Shown: positions 60,416 to 64,000 of the stretch, in pieces
Layout of the letters: each line of letters starts with the position of its first letter
Numbering within the stretch: position 1 is the first letter of the stretch
DNA from: JAQUBU01 sp036677685
Lineage (GTDB): Bacteria; Bacillota; Syntrophomonadia; Syntrophomonadales; Syntrophomonadaceae
Direction of reading: 5' to 3'
DNA length: 64,000 bases
Assembly (NCBI GenBank): GCA_036677685.1
Contig: JAVBWA010000004.1
Location: 62,001-126,000 of the forward strand
The notes under the pieces: model-generated
Told to the model about the DNA's origin: nothing
What the model saw: the letters and a program-made list of their open reading frames with translations, nothing else
Databases searched by the model: none
Made by a program: the position numbers and the translations under genes

Positions 60416-61858
60416 ATGGTAAAAAATCGCCTTCAGTTACTCTTGCCTAAAAGCACTTTTATGAAAAATGTTGCAACTTTAATGAGCGGTACTGTTTTTG
60501 CACAAGTTCTTATTATTTTGGTATCCCCTATTTTAACACGTTTATATAGTCCGGAAGATTTTGGGGTCTATGCTATTTATATTTCTGTAGCAGGCGTCTT
60601 TGCAGCTGTACCCTGTTTATGCTATGAATTTGCTATAGTATTACCGGAAAAAGATGAAGATGCTGCTAATGTATTGGGTTTGGCTATATTAATTTGTTTG
60701 GGTATGTGCTGCCTGATCGCATTGTGTATTTATTTTTTTCGTGAACAAATAGCAGATTTGTTTAAATCACCAGAATTGACAGAATGGCTATGGTTTATAC
60801 CATTAAGTTTTCTATTAATTGGGCTTTTTCAAGCTTTTAATTATTGGAGCACCCGACGTAAGCAGTTTAAAAGGCTAGCTGTAAGACAGGTAATAAATAG
60901 TACGCTTACAGCTTTCACCCAGATGGGATTAGGTAAATTTTTGAGTCCTACTCCGGGGGGGTTAATTGCTGGGGCAATTGTTGGACAATTTTTTGCTACG
61001 TCAAAACTAGCTTGGCAGATAGCTAAAGACGAAGGAAAAGAAATCATTAATACCCTGGACATAAATAAAATAAAAGAAGTAGCAGTTAAATATAGAAACT
61101 TTCCGTTGTTCACATCACCCAGTTTTTTACTTAGTGTGGTATCTAATCTTATTCCGACAATATTGTTAGGATACTTTTTTTCAATGACAGTTGTAGGCTT
61201 TTTTTCACTGGGCTATAGGGTTTTATCTGCTCCCCTTACGGTGATTGGAAGTTCATTAACCCAGGTATTCTTTCCACAGGCAACTGAAGCAAATAGAGAA
61301 AATGAGTTAGCCCGTATAACGTTGAAGTCATTTGAGCAATTAGTTAATGTAGGGATGACACCTTTTATTTTAATAACTATTGTGGCTCCACAGCTTTTTG
61401 TTATTGTTTTTGGAAGTGAATGGCTAGTTGCGGGCGAATATGTGCGTTGGATGAGCGTATGGGTGTTTCTTCATTTTGTAACAACGCCGCTTCAACCTGT
61501 CTATATGATAGTAGAAAAACAGAGGGGATATCTTTTTATAACAGGAGGACTTTTAATTGTTCGTATTCTTGCTTTAGTTATTGGGGGTTTATATAATAAT
61601 GCTTATTTGGCGATAAAAATTTTTTCAATAGCTGGAGCTGTAATATTTTTATCTAACGGACTCATTATAATGAATCTCGCGGGGATTAAAATTATAGTAT
61701 TTTTTATAGTAATTAGTAGAGCATTGTATAGGTCCATTCCGTTTATTTTGTTGCCTATCATTGTGTTAGCTGTATCAAGTACCCCAATGATTTTGGTAAT
61801 TACAGCTGTTTCATTTGGTATAATATTTCTTATAAAAATGGCTATTAATTCTGCCTAG
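60416..61858 (+). CDS. wzx: Wzx-type oligosaccharide flippase
   Basis: A polytopic MOP-family exporter of 480 residues with about 12-14 membrane helices: FMKNVATLMSGTVFAQVLII, SPILTRLYSPEDFGVYAIYI, CYEFAIVLPEKDEDAANVLG, RYNF-like NFPLFTSPSFLLSVVSNLIP. It probably flips the undecaprenyl-PP-linked repeat unit. No convincing ribosome site precedes ATG 60416, and the 190-bp gap after legF has no recognisable feature, so start and expression are uncertain. Confidence 0.88.
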   Translation: MVKNRLQLLLPKSTFMKNVATLMSGTVFAQVLIILVSPILTRLYSPEDFGVYAIYISVAGVFAAVPCLCYEFAIVLPEKDEDAANVLGLAILICLGMCCLIALCIYFFREQIADLFKSPELTEWLWFIPLSFLLIGLFQAFNYWSTRRKQFKRLAVRQVINSTLTAFTQMGLGKFLSPTPGGLIAGAIVGQFFATSKLAWQIAKDEGKEIINTLDINKIKEVAVKYRNFPLFTSPSFLLSVVSNLIPTILLGYFFSMTVVGFFSLGYRVLSAPLTVIGSSLTQVFFPQATEANRENELARITLKSFEQLVNVGMTPFILITIVAPQLFVIVFGSEWLVAGEYVRWMSVWVFLHFVTTPLQPVYMIVEKQRGYLFITGGLLIVRILALVIGGLYNNAYLAIKIFSIAGAVIFLSNGLIIMNLAGIKIIVFFIVISRALYRSIPFILLPIIVLAVSSTPMILVITAVSFGIIFLIKMAINSA

Positions 61859-61966
61859 CAAAATTTAAAAGCATCTCTAGCTAGGATGTACAAGAAGTAT
61901 ATTATAAGAAAATTTAAGGATCTTAAAGATGGCCGTATACCAATAATATAATGGAGGATTAATAAG

Positions 61967-63733
61967 ATGTCATTTTGCATTACAGCAGGTATGAATTTAG
62001 ATAATGAAGATGGATACGAAAAGCATGGTAGTATATGGTATAAATACAATTATTGTAATGAACCGTCTCAGTTATTAAAAACAAAATCGGATAATAATTT
62101 ACGTATAGTAAAAGCTTTAGTTTTTGATCATAAAGAGACTGACCTTTTAGAGATTGATATTAATCCTAAAAATCTTATTAATGTCTTGGGAAATTATTTT
62201 ATCATAGAATATGATTTGAACAATGGAACAATTATTTTTATTACTGACTTAAACGCTAGTGAACCATTATTCTATTATTCAAGTAATGAAAAATTTGCAA
62301 TATCGGATAACTTTTGGGAGATAGTTAATATTATCAAGCCAACATTTGGTGATCTTGATATTGATAATATACGAGAGCAAACTTTATTTGCATATCCTTT
62401 CTTTAATGGAACATTTTTAAAAAATGTTTTTTATGTTTATCCTGCTACAATAAATGTCTACAAGATGGAGAATAAACAAATTACCAGTAATAGTTATTTT
62501 CAAATAAGATATAGTCCTATAAATGATCTTTCTCAAGAACAAGCTATTAATAGAATAGATGAGATTTTAAACCAATCATTTAAACAAATAAATAAAAGCT
62601 ATCCTGGTAAGGTATTTGGGGTTGGATTAAGCGGGGGATTAGATTCAAGAATTATTCCTCATTATGCTTTGAAAAATGGTTTGAAACTTAAAAGCTTTAT
62701 CATTGGCGAAAAAAAACCCCGGAAATTTTTCCTTTCACGAGATCATAAGAGTTCTAGGCAACTTTCTAAGATATATAATCTAAATCATTCTGAATATGAG
62801 TTTAGTTCACTTCCACTTTTAACTAAACACCGGATAGATATCCAGAAAAATCCAACGGGTGGAAGTCAAATATTTTTTATATTGAATGAAGAACAGTTTA
62901 ATTTTGATATACTGCTGACGGGAGCAAGCGGGATGATAGTTGGAAGCGAAATTCCTATAAATATAAATGATGCTTCCGAAGAAGAGTTATTACAGATGAT
63001 ATTTTTTCATTGTAGTAAAGTTAGATATGTTTCTATCTTCCGTGACCGGGTAAGACGTGTGATGAAAGAATTGTTCAATATAAGTTATGAAAATAAAACT
63101 AAAAATCCAGATTGGATAACAAGAATTGATTCAAACAAAACTGAAGAAAAGGTTCAAGAAAAAATTAGATCCTTTATACAGGAAAGGAAACAGCAGGAAT
63201 ATAAAAACTTAGATATATTTGAACAATACTTTATCTTCTTTTTAGGAAGTAGAAACCGTTATGGGGCATTTGAAAGTATCTCTGGTAGAAAAAAAGCAGT
63301 TTCAATTTGGTTTCCCTTCATATTTAAAGAAACTATGAATTGGAAGCAAGAATGGTTTCTAGACCGAAGATTATTAAAAGAATTAATTAACCTAAAGATA
63401 CCTGAAACTAAATACGTTAAAGCCCAAAATCATCAGTTAGCAATTGGGGAAAATAATAAATTGAAACTGAAAAAAATCATTTCATTAATTGATTTTATTT
63501 TAAGAGGTGGGGGTACTGGGGGCAATGAAAGATGGGTTAATAGGACGGAATTCAAACATTTCTCGGACAAAATTATGACTAACAATACTAAATGGTTTTT
63601 TACTATTTTTGATATTGCTAGTGTATATAAAAAGATAAGAAAAGAACAACCAAGATTCTTTGAACATATGGTTAAGCTCAAGGGAATATTGGATACTATC
63701 GAGAATGAAGATTATATTGATTTCCTAAGTTAA
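61967..63733 (+). CDS. Asparagine synthase-like protein with inactive glutaminase domain
   Basis: 588 residues. The C-terminal synthetase-like domain has the PP-loop VFGVGLSGGLDSRIIPHYAL (SGGLDS at 222-227), so it can probably adenylate a carboxyl group. The N-terminal part looks like a glutaminase domain (ITDLNASEPLFYYS) but lacks the required Cys at position 2 (reads MSFC). The family includes sugar-acid amidotransferases such as WbpS and peptide-cyclising enzymes. Since uronic and nonulosonic acids are made in this locus, amidation of a sugar acid is plausible. GGAGG lies 10 bases before the ATG. Confidence 0.8.
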   Translation: MSFCITAGMNLDNEDGYEKHGSIWYKYNYCNEPSQLLKTKSDNNLRIVKALVFDHKETDLLEIDINPKNLINVLGNYFIIEYDLNNGTIIFITDLNASEPLFYYSSNEKFAISDNFWEIVNIIKPTFGDLDIDNIREQTLFAYPFFNGTFLKNVFYVYPATINVYKMENKQITSNSYFQIRYSPINDLSQEQAINRIDEILNQSFKQINKSYPGKVFGVGLSGGLDSRIIPHYALKNGLKLKSFIIGEKKPRKFFLSRDHKSSRQLSKIYNLNHSEYEFSSLPLLTKHRIDIQKNPTGGSQIFFILNEEQFNFDILLTGASGMIVGSEIPININDASEEELLQMIFFHCSKVRYVSIFRDRVRRVMKELFNISYENKTKNPDWITRIDSNKTEEKVQEKIRSFIQERKQQEYKNLDIFEQYFIFFLGSRNRYGAFESISGRKKAVSIWFPFIFKETMNWKQEWFLDRRLLKELINLKIPETKYVKAQNHQLAIGENNKLKLKKIISLIDFILRGGGTGGNERWVNRTEFKHFSDKIMTNNTKWFFTIFDIASVYKKIRKEQPRFFEHMVKLKGILDTIENEDYIDFLS

Positions 63734-63780
63734 AATAATTTTGAAAGAAATTAAATTAATCTAATAGGAGAATCAGTAAA

Positions 63781-64000
63781 GTGAAGTTAAAGAATTATAT
63801 AAGGTTATTATATTTTTGGTTTTTAAAAGATACTAACATTCTCATGGGGAGAAATATTGATGCTGATAAAAATTATATTGAAAAATTATATCGAGAAAAT
63901 AAATTGTTACTAAAAAGATCAAATCATTATTTTCTAAGATCATTTTTGCAATATAAGTGTCAAATGCATAAATTATCTTTTGTGAAAAGAATAGCATTAA
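63781..64000 (+). CDS. Unidentified protein, 3' truncated by window end
   Basis: An open frame from GTG 63781 with AGGAGA about 10 bases upstream runs to the window edge without a stop (73 codons). It reads KLKNYIRLLYFWFLKDTN, then many Lys, Asn and Tyr residues, with LYRENKLLLKRSNHYFLRSF. No family recognised; the gene content suggests another polysaccharide enzyme, possibly an acetyltransferase or glycosyltransferase. Confidence 0.6.
   Translation, partial: MKLKNYIRLLYFWFLKDTNILMGRNIDADKNYIEKLYRENKLLLKRSNHYFLRSFLQYKCQMHKLSFVKRIAL

Noticed and set aside
1..64000. tRNA or rRNA genes
   Set aside because: No cloverleaf-like T-loop sequence in a plausible context or rRNA-like stretch was noticed by eye; a tRNA scan would settle this.

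Overview
The window reads as a chromosomal segment of an endospore-forming Firmicute of the Clostridia. Evidence is strong Shine-Dalgarno sites with many TTG/GTG starts, a Spo0E-like regulator, a BirA-type operator in front of bioY, a type III pantothenate kinase and a csaB/SLH-type wall locus. The gene mix resembles Syntrophomonadaceae (Syntrophomonas-like). That is an inference from memory; no search was run.

Region 1 (about 0.4-12.9 kb, + strand) is a cofactor island. It holds folate genes (folP-folB, folK), pantothenate genes (a DUF2520 Rossmann protein, then panB-panC-panD), NAD genes (nadA-nadB-nadC), bioY under a BirA box, an S58-family peptidase, coaX and dusB. Region 2 (13.3-18.3 kb) has an uncharacterised trio (HTH protein, a 'quinate 5-dehydrogenase'-like protein, a protein of unknown family), then greA and lysS. 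Region 3 (18.4-22.0 kb) has an MBOAT acyltransferase with an SGNH-like partner, a Spo0E-like protein and two divergent small HTH regulators that share one operator motif; one of these appears to start at CTG. Region 4 (22.0-26.7 kb, - strand) is csaB-murJ-DUF5693, for wall-polymer pyruvylation and lipid-linked precursor export.

Region 5 (27.2-64 kb, + strand) is a large surface-polysaccharide locus. It begins with tagO/wecA, an LCP ligase, a multidomain amidase, a Wzz-like protein, an O-antigen ligase/polymerase-like protein with TPRs and a membrane 4,6-dehydratase. A WbpE-D-A-B set for UDP-GlcNAc(3NAc)A follows. Next is an rmlA-rmlB-wecE module with an ArnC-like glycosyltransferase, an ArnE/ArnF-like pair and a GT-C-like membrane protein. 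A complete CMP-legionaminic acid set (legB, legC, legG, legI, neuD-like, ptmE, legF) comes next. The locus ends with a Wzx flippase, an asparagine-synthase-like protein and a truncated gene. From about 46 kb on the DNA is visibly more AT-rich, which suggests a transferred or exchangeable glycan block.

Gaps between genes are crowded with repeats: heptanucleotide arrays (CCTTACC-like units), REP-like palindromes built on GGGGACGGTTC, a dispersed element of about 115 bp, and a long palindrome flanked by direct repeats. No rRNA, tRNA, CRISPR array or transposase gene was recognised.
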